Made by a program: the position numbers and the translations under genes | From: Desulfitobacterium dehalogenans ATCC 51507 | GTDB taxonomy: Bacteria; Bacillota; Desulfitobacteriia; Desulfitobacteriales; Desulfitobacteriaceae | Assembly (NCBI RefSeq): GCF_000243155.2 | Contig: NC_018017.1 | Coordinates: 3,410,001 to 3,474,000, forward strand | DNA: 64,000 nucleotides | Direction: 5' to 3' | Shown: one piece after another, positions 47,432 through 56,365 of the stretch | Layout of the letters: each line of letters opens with the position of its first letter | Position numbering within the stretch: the stretch's first letter is position 1 | The notes under the pieces: model-generated | Database searches by the model: none | What the model was told of the DNA's origin: nothing | What the model saw: the letters and a program-made list of their open reading frames with translations, nothing else

Positions 47432-48898
47432 TTAACCTTTGCGAAGTGCCCTTGTCACTTCTTCCATTTTCATACCACGAGAGGCTTTGATTAAGACCCA
47501 AGTGCCTTGGTTTAAACCCGCAAGTATCTCTTGGGCTTTTTTTATAGCCCCCTCGCGGTCAGGAAAGGAATGAATCCTTTGGAGTGATAACCCCTTTTCC
47601 TGGGCTCCCCGGGCAATCTCCTCAGCAAGTATGCCAACGGTGATCAGTTCTGAGATTCCCAGGTCGGCTACCGCCTGCCCTACTTCATAATGCCCCTCCC
47701 GGCTGGCTTCCCCGAGTTCATACATCTCTCCTAATATAGCAAGAGTGGATACCCCTCCTCTTTCCCGTAATACTTCCAGGGATGCTTTCATGGATGTTGG
47801 ATTAGCGTTATAGACATCACTGATTAAGGTGCTATTGCCTATTCCCGGATGAAGCTCCAGGCGCATCCTGGATAACTCCATGGCAGCCAGACCCTTGCAC
47901 CCCTCTTGCAAGGGTACATTCAAGAGAACTCCTACACTAAGTGCTGACAAAGCATCCAGCACATTGTGCTCTCCCGGCAGAGGCAGATGAACTGTAACCG
48001 GTAAAGTGTCCAGCCTTTCCACAGCTTTCCCCGAACTCAAAGGGCTCCCTGAAGAAAAACTGTTCTTTTCAAGCTCTGCCTGGAAGCGGGTTCCGAGGGT
48101 GCCGAAGGGAGTAAGATCCGTTCCCCGCAGATCGGGTTTGTGGAATTTTCCTTCCAGGCCATAGAAGAAGGCCTGATGAGAGTCATGCTTGGCTAGTTTC
48201 ACACTCCACTCATCTTCCCCGTTCAGGACAGCATTCCCTGTCTCAGGAAGGGCTTCGATTAACTCCCACTTAGCCCGTGCGATATTTTCTTGTGTGCCTA
48301 AAAGCTCCATATGGGTTGTGCCAATGTTGGTTATTACACCGATATCTGGATGGGCTATATCACATAAAAAAGCGATTTGCCCCAATCCACGCATGCCCAT
48401 CTCTAAAATAAGAACTTCCGTATTCTCGGTCGCGTTCAAAATGGTCATAGGAAGACCTAATTCATTATTTTGATTTTCTAAATTTCTATGCACACAGTAT
48501 TTTTCACCTAATACCGCCGCAACCATATCTTTTGTCGTGGTTTTTCCATTGCTCCCTGTGATGGCAACGACTTTTGCCCCCAGCTCCTTGCGCCAGGCCT
48601 GAGCCAAAGTTTGCATAGCGATAAGGCCGGACCCCACTTGGATAAGGGCTTTACCCTCAGGAACCCGGACTTCCTGGCGAAGCTGCAGCCGCTCTTTCTC
48701 GCCAATAACTACTGAGGCGCCTTTATCCCAGGCCCCCTCAATATAATCATGTCCATCCACCTTTTCCCCCAATAAGGCAAAGAAGATATTTCCTTCTCTA
48801 ACCTCCCGGCTGTCGATCGCGCAGCCACGGGCCTGGACCCGGAAGTCGCCCAGCAATTCCCCTTGGAGCAAATCCGCAATCCTTTGGCTATCCCACAT
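47432..48898 (-). CDS. murF: UDP-MurNAc-tripeptide:D-Ala-D-Ala ligase
   Basis: Last cytoplasmic Mur ligase (488 aa). ATP-binding GSNGKTTTKDMVAAVL, NIGTTHMELLGT, central HNVLDALSALSVG and C-terminal DVYNANPTSMKASLEVL. The 5' end overlaps the murE stop by 11 bp. No D-Ala-D-Ala ligase gene is in the window. Confidence 0.96.
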   Translation of the reverse strand: MWDSQRIADLLQGELLGDFRVQARGCAIDSREVREGNIFFALLGEKVDGHDYIEGAWDKGASVVIGEKERLQLRQEVRVPEGKALIQVGSGLIAMQTLAQAWRKELGAKVVAITGSNGKTTTKDMVAAVLGEKYCVHRNLENQNNELGLPMTILNATENTEVLILEMGMRGLGQIAFLCDIAHPDIGVITNIGTTHMELLGTQENIARAKWELIEALPETGNAVLNGEDEWSVKLAKHDSHQAFFYGLEGKFHKPDLRGTDLTPFGTLGTRFQAELEKNSFSSGSPLSSGKAVERLDTLPVTVHLPLPGEHNVLDALSALSVGVLLNVPLQEGCKGLAAMELSRMRLELHPGIGNSTLISDVYNANPTSMKASLEVLRERGGVSTLAILGEMYELGEASREGHYEVGQAVADLGISELITVGILAEEIARGAQEKGLSLQRIHSFPDREGAIKKAQEILAGLNQGTWVLIKASRGMKMEEVTRALRKG

Positions 48899-50378
48899 AA
48901 CCGAGCCTCCTTAAGGCTTCCCGAGCTACTTCCCGATCATCGAAGGGGAACACGTCTTTGCCGATGATCTGATAATCTTCATGACCTTTTCCGGCAATCA
49001 GCACTGTATCCCCTTCCTTGGCAAGAAGGCAGGCGCATTCGATCGCCTCCCGGCGGTTCACATTAGCGGTATAATCGATCCCTTCAATCCCTTCTAAAAT
49101 GTCCCGGATAATCTGCCGGGGATCCTCGGTACGGGGATTATCTGAAGTTACAATCACATGGTCGCTGAGCTCCTCGGCAATGGCTCCCATCTGAGGCCGT
49201 TTGCCTTTATCCCGATCCCCGCCGCAGCCAAATACTGTAATCAGGCGTCCCTGAGTAAACTCCTGAGCTGTCTTACAGACATTCTCCAGCCCATCCGGAG
49301 TATGGGCATAATCGACAATGACTTGAAAAGGCTGCCCCATCCGCACGCTTTCAAAGCGTCCTGGGACTCCAAGGACCGATGCCAGGGCTTCGCGAACCTG
49401 TTGGGGACTTCTTCCGCTCTCCACTCCCCAGGCAAAAGCCGCCAGAGCATTGTAAACACTGAACATTCCAGGAGTTGAGTACTCCACCTGCACCGATTGT
49501 CCCTTAAAACGAACCGTGAATTTCACCCCATCGGCAGTCAACTGGATGTCCTCCGCCCGATAATCCAAATGTTCGGCTTTGACCCCATAGGTCACCACAG
49601 GAGCGGCAGAAAGCCGGATTAAGGTCGACCCAGCCGGGTCATCCCCGTTGATAACCCCCACCTTAGGCTCTTTGGCCCCTGTAAGGCCGCTGAAAAGTAT
49701 GGCCTTAGCCTGAAGGTACTCCTCCATTGTTTTATGATAATCCAAATGATCTTGTGTCAAATTGCTGAAAATACCTGCGTCAAATTCACATCCTTTAACC
49801 CGTCCTAAGACTAAGGCATGGGAAGAGACTTCCATGACGGCATATTGAACCCCTTCGTCCACCATTTCCCTCAGAAGCTTCTGGAGATCAATAGCCTCCG
49901 GGGTGGTCCGGCTTCCCGGCAGCTCTCTTCCCGCGATGCGGGCTCCTAAAGTACCGATTAAGCCCACTTTTTTTCCTTCCCCTGCGGCAATATGCTCCAC
50001 AAGATGTGTGATTGTTGTTTTTCCGTTAGTACCTGTTACCCCCACCACTTCCAGTTTGCCGGCAGGGTGATCATAAAGATTGGCTGCGAGATACCCCATC
50101 ACCTCCCGCACATTGTTTACTTGGAGTTGAGGAATATCAAGAGGGAGAATCCGTTCCACCAGTAAAGCGACTGCTCCTTTGGCAATGGCTTGGACCGCAA
50201 AATCATGGCCGTCAACATTCATTCCGGGTACACAAGCATAGAGGTCTCCGGGTTGAACCTGGCGTGAATCCATAACCATTCCTTGGATCAGGGTTTCTTG
50301 ATCTCCAACAGTATTCGTGATTTCAATTCCGGGTATAATTTCTGAGAGTCTTTTGCGAACAGACTTCACCCTCATCAC
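48888..50378 (-). CDS. murE: UDP-MurNAc-tripeptide synthetase, meso-diaminopimelate type
   Basis: Adds the third stem residue (496 aa). P-loop GVTGTNGKTTITHLVEH and the specificity motif TSDNPRTEDP; the DNPR sequence is the established mark for meso-diaminopimelate over lysine. Carbamylated-Lys region NLTQDHLDYHKTMEEY. Wall chemistry A1-gamma is therefore predicted. It follows spoVD by about 40 bp. Confidence 0.97.
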   Translation of the reverse strand: MMRVKSVRKRLSEIIPGIEITNTVGDQETLIQGMVMDSRQVQPGDLYACVPGMNVDGHDFAVQAIAKGAVALLVERILPLDIPQLQVNNVREVMGYLAANLYDHPAGKLEVVGVTGTNGKTTITHLVEHIAAGEGKKVGLIGTLGARIAGRELPGSRTTPEAIDLQKLLREMVDEGVQYAVMEVSSHALVLGRVKGCEFDAGIFSNLTQDHLDYHKTMEEYLQAKAILFSGLTGAKEPKVGVINGDDPAGSTLIRLSAAPVVTYGVKAEHLDYRAEDIQLTADGVKFTVRFKGQSVQVEYSTPGMFSVYNALAAFAWGVESGRSPQQVREALASVLGVPGRFESVRMGQPFQVIVDYAHTPDGLENVCKTAQEFTQGRLITVFGCGGDRDKGKRPQMGAIAEELSDHVIVTSDNPRTEDPRQIIRDILEGIEGIDYTANVNRREAIECACLLAKEGDTVLIAGKGHEDYQIIGKDVFPFDDREVAREALRRLGYVG

Positions 50379-50419
50379 TACCTTTCAACTCTATTATAGA
50401 CAGTTAAAATCTATTGCAA

Positions 50420-52468
50420 TCATTCGATCAAGGGCTGCCGCCAGGGCATTTGCAGCATGGCTTCTATGTCAATATCCACTTCTTCTTCCACAGCCCACCA
50501 GTTTCCTGAAGTAGGAGCTCCCGCCTCTGAGCCAAGATAAAGCAGCACAGAAGAGCCTTCTTCCACTTTAGAATCCCCATGAGGAATTTGATCCAGAACA
50601 ACCTGCCCACTGCCTTCCGTTAGGACGGTAAAGCCGGCTTGCCTCAGGGATTTCTCGGCCTCGGCAAGGGGCAGCCCAAGAACAGAAGGAACCGTTACCG
50701 CTTTTTTTACGGGTGGTATCTGCATATCCAAGCGGGGTTTACCCAGAGTCAAGGGGGCTTTCAGATCCATTTCCACCCCTAAATATTTTAAAGAATCCTG
50801 CAGCACTCCTCTTACCGGCGGAGCCGCAACAGATCCCCCGTAAAAGGGGACACCATCGATGACGCACAGGATGGCCAGCTTGGGATTATCAGCCGGGGCA
50901 AAGGCCATAAAGGAAGCAATATACTCCCCTTGTATGTACGCTCCATTGGCGACTTTTTGGGCGGTTCCGGTCTTACCTGCTACCCGATATCCGGGCAAAA
51001 AGGCCCGATACCCTGTGCCGTTGGTGACCACGGACTCCAGCATCTGCCGGGCAGTTTTCGAGGTATTCTCACTAATAACACGTCGTACTTCCTGAGGTTC
51101 AAAGGACTCCACCACTTTCCCGGTAGGCCCGACGATCTCTTTAACCAGTTGAGGCTTCATTAGCGTCCCGCCATTAGCCACTGCGGAAACCGCTGTAAGC
51201 AGCTGAATGGCCGTTACATTATTGGTTTGCCCAATGGACATAGTGGCAAGATCCAAAGCAGTGGCTCTCTTTTTACCGGCTAAAATGCCCACCGCCTCAC
51301 CGGACATTTCGATTCCCGTTTTCTTTCCAAAGCCGAAGTTATACAGATATTCATAGAATTTATCCATACCTAAACGCTGACCCATGGCGACAAACCCTGG
51401 GTTGCAGGAATTTTCAACCACCTGAGTGAAGGTCTGGCTGCCATGACCTCCACGCTTCCAGCAATGAACGGTCTTACCCAGGATGGTCACTCCTCCCGGA
51501 TCGAAAAACCCTTCCTGGGGATGGATCTTTTTCTCCTCAAGGGCAGCTGCCAACGTGATGATCTTAAAAGTAGACCCTGGTTCATAGCCATTTTGAATAG
51601 CAATATTGCGCCGAGTACTCTGGTCATAGTTATTGTAATAATTAGGATCATAGGTAGGCGCGGAGGCAAGTGCCAGGACTTGCCCGGTATTGGGATCCAT
51701 AACCAGGATGGAGGCGCTCTTGGGGACTTGGCCATTCATATTATCCCCTTGGCCGGACATCAGCTTCTGGAGTTCACGCTCCGCAAAGGCCTGAATATTT
51801 TTATCGATTGTCAGGCGTACCGTATTTCCATTCTTAGGGGAAACATACATCTGATTAGCAAAGGGCAAGGGAATACCATTGGCAGCAAACTCTGTCAACA
51901 CTGCACCCGGGACTCCGTTCAACTCAGAATCCCTAGTCAACTCTATTCCTTCTAACCCCTGGTTGTCAATCCCCGCAAACCCAATAATATGGGCAGCTAA
52001 AGTGCCATTGGGGTAATAACGCACACTATCCTCAGTAATTCCAATCCCAGGCAGTTCTAAGGCCCGAACTTGAGCCGCCACCTCCGCCGTAACTCTCTTC
52101 TTAACATACTCCAAAGCAGAACGCTTGGTTATCCTTTCCAGCACCTGTTCTGGCTCCATTTCCAATAGACCGGATAAAGCACGAGCGATCTCTTCCCCTC
52201 TTCCTGAAGAGCGGACTTGGGCAGGAACAGCATACACGGTCTCAGTACTGACACTCATGGCCAGGACCTCTCCATTGCGATCTTCAACATTTCCCCGCTT
52301 GGCCGCTACAGGGACTCCCCGATAATGGCTTTCATCAGCCTTATCACTTAAAATTGCACCCTGAGCCAGCTGTACAAAAGCCAGTCGTACGATCAGCACC
52401 ACCAAAAAGGCACTGACACAGAAAAAAAGAAAGGCGATACGTTTGCGCATGACAACATAAGGACTCAT
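50420..52468 (-). CDS. spoVD: Class B penicillin-binding protein with one PASTA domain (SpoVD/FtsI)
   Basis: Transpeptidase of 682 aa. An N-terminal membrane anchor (about 8-30), a dimerisation domain (RGNVEDRNGEVLAMS), and the catalytic domain with PGSTFKII (active Ser), SCN and KTGTAQK. A single C-terminal PASTA repeat begins near residue 590 (VTVPSVLGLPLAEAEKSLRQ). PASTA is typical of SpoVD and pneumococcal-type PBPs. It is the only class B PBP in this cluster, so it may do both vegetative division and spore cortex synthesis. Confidence 0.94.
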   Translation of the reverse strand: MSPYVVMRKRIAFLFFCVSAFLVVLIVRLAFVQLAQGAILSDKADESHYRGVPVAAKRGNVEDRNGEVLAMSVSTETVYAVPAQVRSSGRGEEIARALSGLLEMEPEQVLERITKRSALEYVKKRVTAEVAAQVRALELPGIGITEDSVRYYPNGTLAAHIIGFAGIDNQGLEGIELTRDSELNGVPGAVLTEFAANGIPLPFANQMYVSPKNGNTVRLTIDKNIQAFAERELQKLMSGQGDNMNGQVPKSASILVMDPNTGQVLALASAPTYDPNYYNNYDQSTRRNIAIQNGYEPGSTFKIITLAAALEEKKIHPQEGFFDPGGVTILGKTVHCWKRGGHGSQTFTQVVENSCNPGFVAMGQRLGMDKFYEYLYNFGFGKKTGIEMSGEAVGILAGKKRATALDLATMSIGQTNNVTAIQLLTAVSAVANGGTLMKPQLVKEIVGPTGKVVESFEPQEVRRVISENTSKTARQMLESVVTNGTGYRAFLPGYRVAGKTGTAQKVANGAYIQGEYIASFMAFAPADNPKLAILCVIDGVPFYGGSVAAPPVRGVLQDSLKYLGVEMDLKAPLTLGKPRLDMQIPPVKKAVTVPSVLGLPLAEAEKSLRQAGFTVLTEGSGQVVLDQIPHGDSKVEEGSSVLLYLGSEAGAPTSGNWWAVEEEVDIDIEAMLQMPWRQPLIE

Positions 52469-52521
52469 CGTCCCACCCCCTATTCTAGGGCGTCACCGCG
52501 AACTCTACCGCCTTTTATTAT

Positions 52522-53046
52522 TTATCGTTGTGTGGAAGCAAAAAAGCTTGTAAATTTCTGCGAAATCTGTTCCAATGCGGAAGGTTCCTTAACGACCTCT
52601 TCCTCTTTGGCCGGTGTTGACTGGACGCCCATTTCAATCTTGGCGACAGGCAAGGTTCCAGCCACATAGACCGTTCCCGCAGGTTTTTCCATGCCCATGG
52701 CAAGTGCAGCACTTTCAATCCGGCTTACCGATCGCAATTTATCCACTTGGGCTTGCAGAAGATCATTGTTTGCCTTCAGGTCGGCAATCTCCTTCTGGGT
52801 CGCCCGGATTTGCGCTCCTTTGACCACCGTCAGATTAATGGTTTCCGCGGCAAAGACTGTCGATGCGGCAACCACTAAACTCAGGATAAGTACACTTTTC
52901 CAATGAGAACGAGGCTTTTTCCTATGGACAGGCTTTTTTGCTTTGCGGGGTTGTTTCTCTATGGGCTGCTCCCATTCAATTTTTTCCTGCGCTAATACCA
53001 AAGGTATTCCTCCTCCATTCTCTTTAGAATCAAAGTTTTTCCGCAA
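52522..53046 (-). CDS. ftsL: FtsL-like divisome protein
   Basis: Bitopic 174-aa protein: basic N-terminal tail (KKPRSHWK), one membrane helix (about 52-70), then a leucine-zipper coiled coil ([20 protein letters not shown]) and the family end [17 protein letters not shown] Pro/Glu-rich tail of about 60 residues follows, longer than in most FtsL. Overlaps rsmH by 17 bp. It works with FtsQ and FtsB-type proteins at the septum. Confidence 0.88.
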   Translation of the reverse strand: MRKNFDSKENGGGIPLVLAQEKIEWEQPIEKQPRKAKKPVHRKKPRSHWKSVLILSLVVAASTVFAAETINLTVVKGAQIRATQKEIADLKANNDLLQAQVDKLRSVSRIESAALAMGMEKPAGTVYVAGTLPVAKIEMGVQSTPAKEEEVVKEPSALEQISQKFTSFFASTQR

Positions 53047-53962
53047 TCCTTAGCTTGGCACTGCGTGCCCGAGGATTGGCATCAACCTCTTGGGGACTGG
53101 GCAGAATCGGTTTACGATGGACTAAACGAGCCATCGCCTTAGCGCCGCATTGGCAAACCGGGAAGACCGGTGGGCAAGTGCAGCGGCCTAACCAGGAATT
53201 CATCTTTTCTTTGACGATCCGGTCCTCCAAAGAGTGGAAGGTTATGACTCCTACCCTTCCCCCAGGAGCCAGACAGCGTATCACTTGGTCCAGAGCTCTC
53301 TCCAAGACTCCCAGCTCATCGTTGACGGCTATGCGCAGGGCCTGAAAGGTTCTCTTAGCGGGATGAGGCCCCTCTCGGCGTGCCCCTGCCGGAATCGCCT
53401 TTTTGATAATATCCACTAATTCGCCCGTGGTTTCGATAGGTTTCTGTTTACGGGCCTCCACAATAAATTCAACAATGCGTTTGGACCATTTTTCCTCTCC
53501 GTATTTCCAGAGAATCTCAGCCAGTTCTTCAGCCTTCCCTTCATTGACCAGAACCTTCGCAGACAGTGGATTCTGAGGATTCATCCGCATATCCAATTCC
53601 GCATCCTGCATATAGCTGAACCCACGTTCAGCCTCATCCAGTTGGGGGGAAGATACTCCCAGATCAAAAAGAATGCCTTGAACAGGAAGAAGTTCCAGGG
53701 ACTTAAGAGATTCCTCCAAACTCTCGAAATTGCGATTAACAAGGTGAACCCGAGGGTCTCCCTTAAATTTATCCTGAGCGTTTTTTATGGCTAAGGGATC
53801 CTGATCGAATCCCACCAGCTTTCCCTTTTCACTCAGCATCCCTAATAAGAAAGCACTATGCCCTGCTCCCCCTAAGGTGCAGTCCACATAGGTTCCCGAA
53901 GGATCCTTGACAACCCCGTCCACCGTTTCCTTGAGCAACACTGTGATATGATGAAATTCCAA
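53030..53962 (-). CDS. rsmH: 16S rRNA (cytosine1402-N4)-methyltransferase
   Basis: SAM-dependent methyltransferase (MraW, 310 aa). SAM site [49 protein letters not shown] and [16 protein letters not shown], with the C-terminal Cys-rich [12 protein letters not shown] and RKPILPS. Second gene of the mra/dcw cluster, 17 bp after mraZ. Confidence 0.97.
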   Translation of the reverse strand: MEFHHITVLLKETVDGVVKDPSGTYVDCTLGGAGHSAFLLGMLSEKGKLVGFDQDPLAIKNAQDKFKGDPRVHLVNRNFESLEESLKSLELLPVQGILFDLGVSSPQLDEAERGFSYMQDAELDMRMNPQNPLSAKVLVNEGKAEELAEILWKYGEEKWSKRIVEFIVEARKQKPIETTGELVDIIKKAIPAGARREGPHPAKRTFQALRIAVNDELGVLERALDQVIRCLAPGGRVGVITFHSLEDRIVKEKMNSWLGRCTCPPVFPVCQCGAKAMARLVHRKPILPSPQEVDANPRARSAKLRIAEKL

Positions 53963-53979
53963 ACTATTCGACCCCTTCT

Positions 53980-54411
53980 CTATATTCCCAGGTTCACCAA
54001 AGATTCTGCAGCACTGGCATAAGCATCTTCAGCCTGACGGGAATAGTCTGCCCAAAGGGCTTGACTCCAAATCTCCACACGAGAGGAGACTCCCACCAAC
54101 ACCGCATCCTTATCAAGTTGAGCATATTCCCGTAAGTTAGCCGGCAAAAGAATTCTCCCTTGCTTATCCAACTCACATTCAGTAGCCCCGGAAAAAAAGA
54201 AACGGACAAAAGCTCGTGCATCAGGTTGAGTAAAAGGTAAGGCCCGTAATTTCTCTTCGAGAATTTTCCATTCGTCTAATGGGTAGACAAAGAGACAGTG
54301 ATCTAAGCCTTTGGTGGCGATAAATCGCTCCCCTAAGGCTTCCCGGAATTTTGCCGGTACAATCAGCCGGCCTTTTCCATCGATCGTATGGAGGTATTCC
54401 CCCATGAACAT
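53980..54411 (-). CDS. mraZ: Transcriptional regulator MraZ
   Basis: 143-aa protein with two AbrB-like SpoVT halves: [26 protein letters not shown] at the N terminus (motif [14 protein letters not shown]) and [16 protein letters not shown] in the second half. MraZ forms ring oligomers and represses the dcw promoter. The predicted operator lies directly upstream. First gene of the dcw cluster. Confidence 0.97.
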   Translation of the reverse strand: MFMGEYLHTIDGKGRLIVPAKFREALGERFIATKGLDHCLFVYPLDEWKILEEKLRALPFTQPDARAFVRFFFSGATECELDKQGRILLPANLREYAQLDKDAVLVGVSSRVEIWSQALWADYSRQAEDAYASAAESLVNLGI

Positions 54412-54420
54412 ACTTTGTCA

Positions 54421-54470
54421 CCCCACAAGCGCGTCACTTCGCCCCACTTCAACCCACTTTACCCCACTTA
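54421..54470 (-). promoter_or_regulatory. MraZ operator with four to five direct repeats
   Basis: On the minus strand AGTGGGG, AGTGGGT, AGTGGGG and AGTGACG occur at exact 10 bp steps (54470 down to 54431), with a further GTGGGG at 54421-54426. This matches known MraZ boxes, GTGGG repeats with 4 nt spacers, just before the mraZ start. Confidence 0.85.
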
Positions 54471-54562
54471 TTCTCCATTTATAAGGATTTTCCTTCTTAC
54501 TGCAAGAGCTTTTTTTGAGAAAATCGAAAATAGGGAAGAAAGTCCTATTGAAAACGAGAAAA

Positions 54563-54606
54563 GCTCTTATGCAAATTTCCAAACGTTTGGAAATTTGCAT
54601 AAGAGC
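54563..54606. terminator. Perfect 44 bp palindrome between pbuG and mraZ
   Basis: GCTCTTATGCAAATTTCC starts the left arm; all 22 bases of each arm match with no spacer (centre AAAC/GTTT). On the minus strand it is followed by TTTTCTCGTTTT, so it probably ends pbuG transcription. AGTCCTATT flanks it at 54541 and 54630, and TTCAAAT/ATTTGAA pairs at 54641-54660. Confidence 0.6.
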
Positions 54607-54704
54607 AGAGAAAACGAAAAGGGGGGACAAGTCCTATTATTCAAATTAACTTATTTGAATAACGGTACCTATCCCCTCTTTTCACAATAATTAAATTCCG
54701 GTAA

Positions 54705-56117
54705 TTAAATTCTCGCTAAAAGCACAAAGTTAAGGACAAAGAGCAAAGTGGCGATCCACAATACCGGACTGATCTTTTTGGCTTCCCCTTTGAACACCTT
54801 GACGATGCAATAGAAAATAAAGCCTGCCGCAATACCATAGGAGATGCTGTAACAAAAAGCCATGAAGATACCGGCAAAGAAAACAGGAATTGCTTCGCTT
54901 AGATCTCCCCATTTAATCTCCTTAAAGGAAGAAAGCATCATGATACCAACGATGATCAAAGCGGGTGCCGTGGCCACACTGGGAACCGCGCTGACCACCG
55001 GTGCCAGGAAAGCACTTGCTGCAAAGAGAACAGCCACCACAATGCTGGTCAATCCGGTCCGTCCACCGGCGCCGATACCGGCTGCGCTCTCCACATAAGT
55101 GGTTGTATTGGATGTCCCGAAGAGGGAACCTACCGAGGTAGCGATAGCGTCGGCAAAGAGGGCCTTGTCCATTTTGGAGCTGAAGCCTTTGCTGGTTTCC
55201 ATGGCTTTCAGATCAGCTTCAGAGAAAATCCCTGAACTGCGGCCGGTTCCAATAAAGGTTCCAATCGTATCAAAAACATCGGATAAACTGAAGGCAAAAA
55301 TAGTGACCAAAACGAGAGGAATCTTAGCGGGATCGCTGAAGAGGGAAACTAATCCCGGATTTCCAAAGGCTGCCATAAAGGTTTGAGGCAATTCAGCAAG
55401 GGCATCGCTGAAGCTCATGGAGGATCCCATATGAGTAATGCCTAAAGGAATACCTACCAAAGTGGTAGCAATAATACCAATCAAAATAGCGCCCTTAACA
55501 TTGCGAACAAGCAAGATAACGGTAAGAACAAGTCCTAAGAGAGCCAGAAGTACGGAAGGAGAATTTAAAGTAACAAGAGCCGGAACGGCACTGGAGTTCG
55601 CGATCACAGTTCCGCCTTCACCCAATTGAATATAGTTTCCAGGGTCGGAGGTAAAAGAAAGCAAGCCGGCGTTCTTGATTCCAATATAAGCAATAAAAAT
55701 ACCAATACCGCCGCCGATAGCGTTTTGCAGACTTAAAGGAATGGAAGTAATAATTTTTTTCCGAATGCTTGTCACTGTAATTAAAATATTAATAAGACCG
55801 CATAAGAAAACCATAGCCAGTGCTTCTTGCCAAGTAAAACCAATACCAAAAACCACAGTAAAAACAAAGAAAGCATTAAGACCCATACCAGGTGCTTGAG
55901 CGTAAGGGACATTAGCGAATAAGCCCATGACTAAAGTACCGATGACGGATGCAACAATTGTAGCCAGGAATACTGCGCCCCAAGGCATACCCGCTTGAGA
56001 GAGCATAGCCGGATTGACCATGATGATGTAGGCCATTGCGAAAAATGTAGTGATTCCGGCAACGATCTCCGTACGGACATTGGAGCCGCTTTCCTTAAGT
56101 TTGAAGAAATTTTCCAC
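54705..56117 (-). CDS. pbuG: NCS2-family purine/xanthine permease
   Basis: About 470 aa, twelve or more membrane segments. GTG 56117 follows AGGAGG at 7 nt and yields MENFFKLKESGSNVRTEIVAG, the normal family N terminus; the 31-codon upstream frame is spurious. Motifs: TFFAMAYIIMVNPAML, FANVPYAQAPGMGLNAFF (quinone-like NCS2 site), SLSDVFDTIGTFIGTG and TSNTTTYVESAAGI. AzgA/PbuG type, for adenine, guanine or hypoxanthine. Two PurBox-like sites upstream support a purine role. Confidence 0.93.
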   Translation of the reverse strand: MENFFKLKESGSNVRTEIVAGITTFFAMAYIIMVNPAMLSQAGMPWGAVFLATIVASVIGTLVMGLFANVPYAQAPGMGLNAFFVFTVVFGIGFTWQEALAMVFLCGLINILITVTSIRKKIITSIPLSLQNAIGGGIGIFIAYIGIKNAGLLSFTSDPGNYIQLGEGGTVIANSSAVPALVTLNSPSVLLALLGLVLTVILLVRNVKGAILIGIIATTLVGIPLGITHMGSSMSFSDALAELPQTFMAAFGNPGLVSLFSDPAKIPLVLVTIFAFSLSDVFDTIGTFIGTGRSSGIFSEADLKAMETSKGFSSKMDKALFADAIATSVGSLFGTSNTTTYVESAAGIGAGGRTGLTSIVVAVLFAASAFLAPVVSAVPSVATAPALIIVGIMMLSSFKEIKWGDLSEAIPVFFAGIFMAFCYSISYGIAAGFIFYCIVKVFKGEAKKISPVLWIATLLFVLNFVLLARI

Positions 56118-56198
56118 TCTGATTCCTCCTGTTTTAGTGTTATCTTTGCCATTTTTTGTCAAGAAAAGACTTCCAACAGCATTTAATTTGATGAATGT

Positions 56199-56252
56199 AT
56201 TATACTTCAACCCCGAACATTAGTCCACAGTTTTTTTCTTTCGTTCGGATAT
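56199..56252 (-). promoter_or_regulatory. PurR-type operator and promoter of the purine permease
   Basis: CCGAAC (56213-56218) and GTTCGG (56243-56248) form an inverted pair 24 bp apart, each in A/T-rich context (CCCCGAACATT and its inverse AATATCCGAACGAAA). This equals two inverted PurBoxes separated by about 17 bp. A -10 TATAAT is at 56199-56204 on the minus strand. Confidence 0.6.
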
Positions 56253-56286
56253 TTCTCGATCCCTATTACTTAGAAAAATTAAAAGA

Positions 56287-56325
56287 GTATAGTCAGGGGG
56301 CTATGCCCACATCCTATACTCCTCA
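56287..56325 (-). terminator. Terminator after the dihydrolipoyl dehydrogenase gene
   Basis: Hairpin GAGTATAG/CTATACTC with an inner GGGC/GCCC, then TTTTAATTTTT on the minus strand. Confidence 0.75.
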
Positions 56326-56365
56326 ATCCGTATTTTGATCCGATACTTTTTGTATATGTGCTTTC

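Noticed and set aside
54541-54638. PerR-type operator at the mraZ gap from the two AGTCCTATT sites
   Set aside because: The half-sites are in direct orientation 89 bp apart, so they do not form the palindrome seen at perR.
56118-56210. N-terminal extension of the purine permease
   Set aside because: It lies upstream of a strong SD-GTG start and includes the promoter, so it is not translated.
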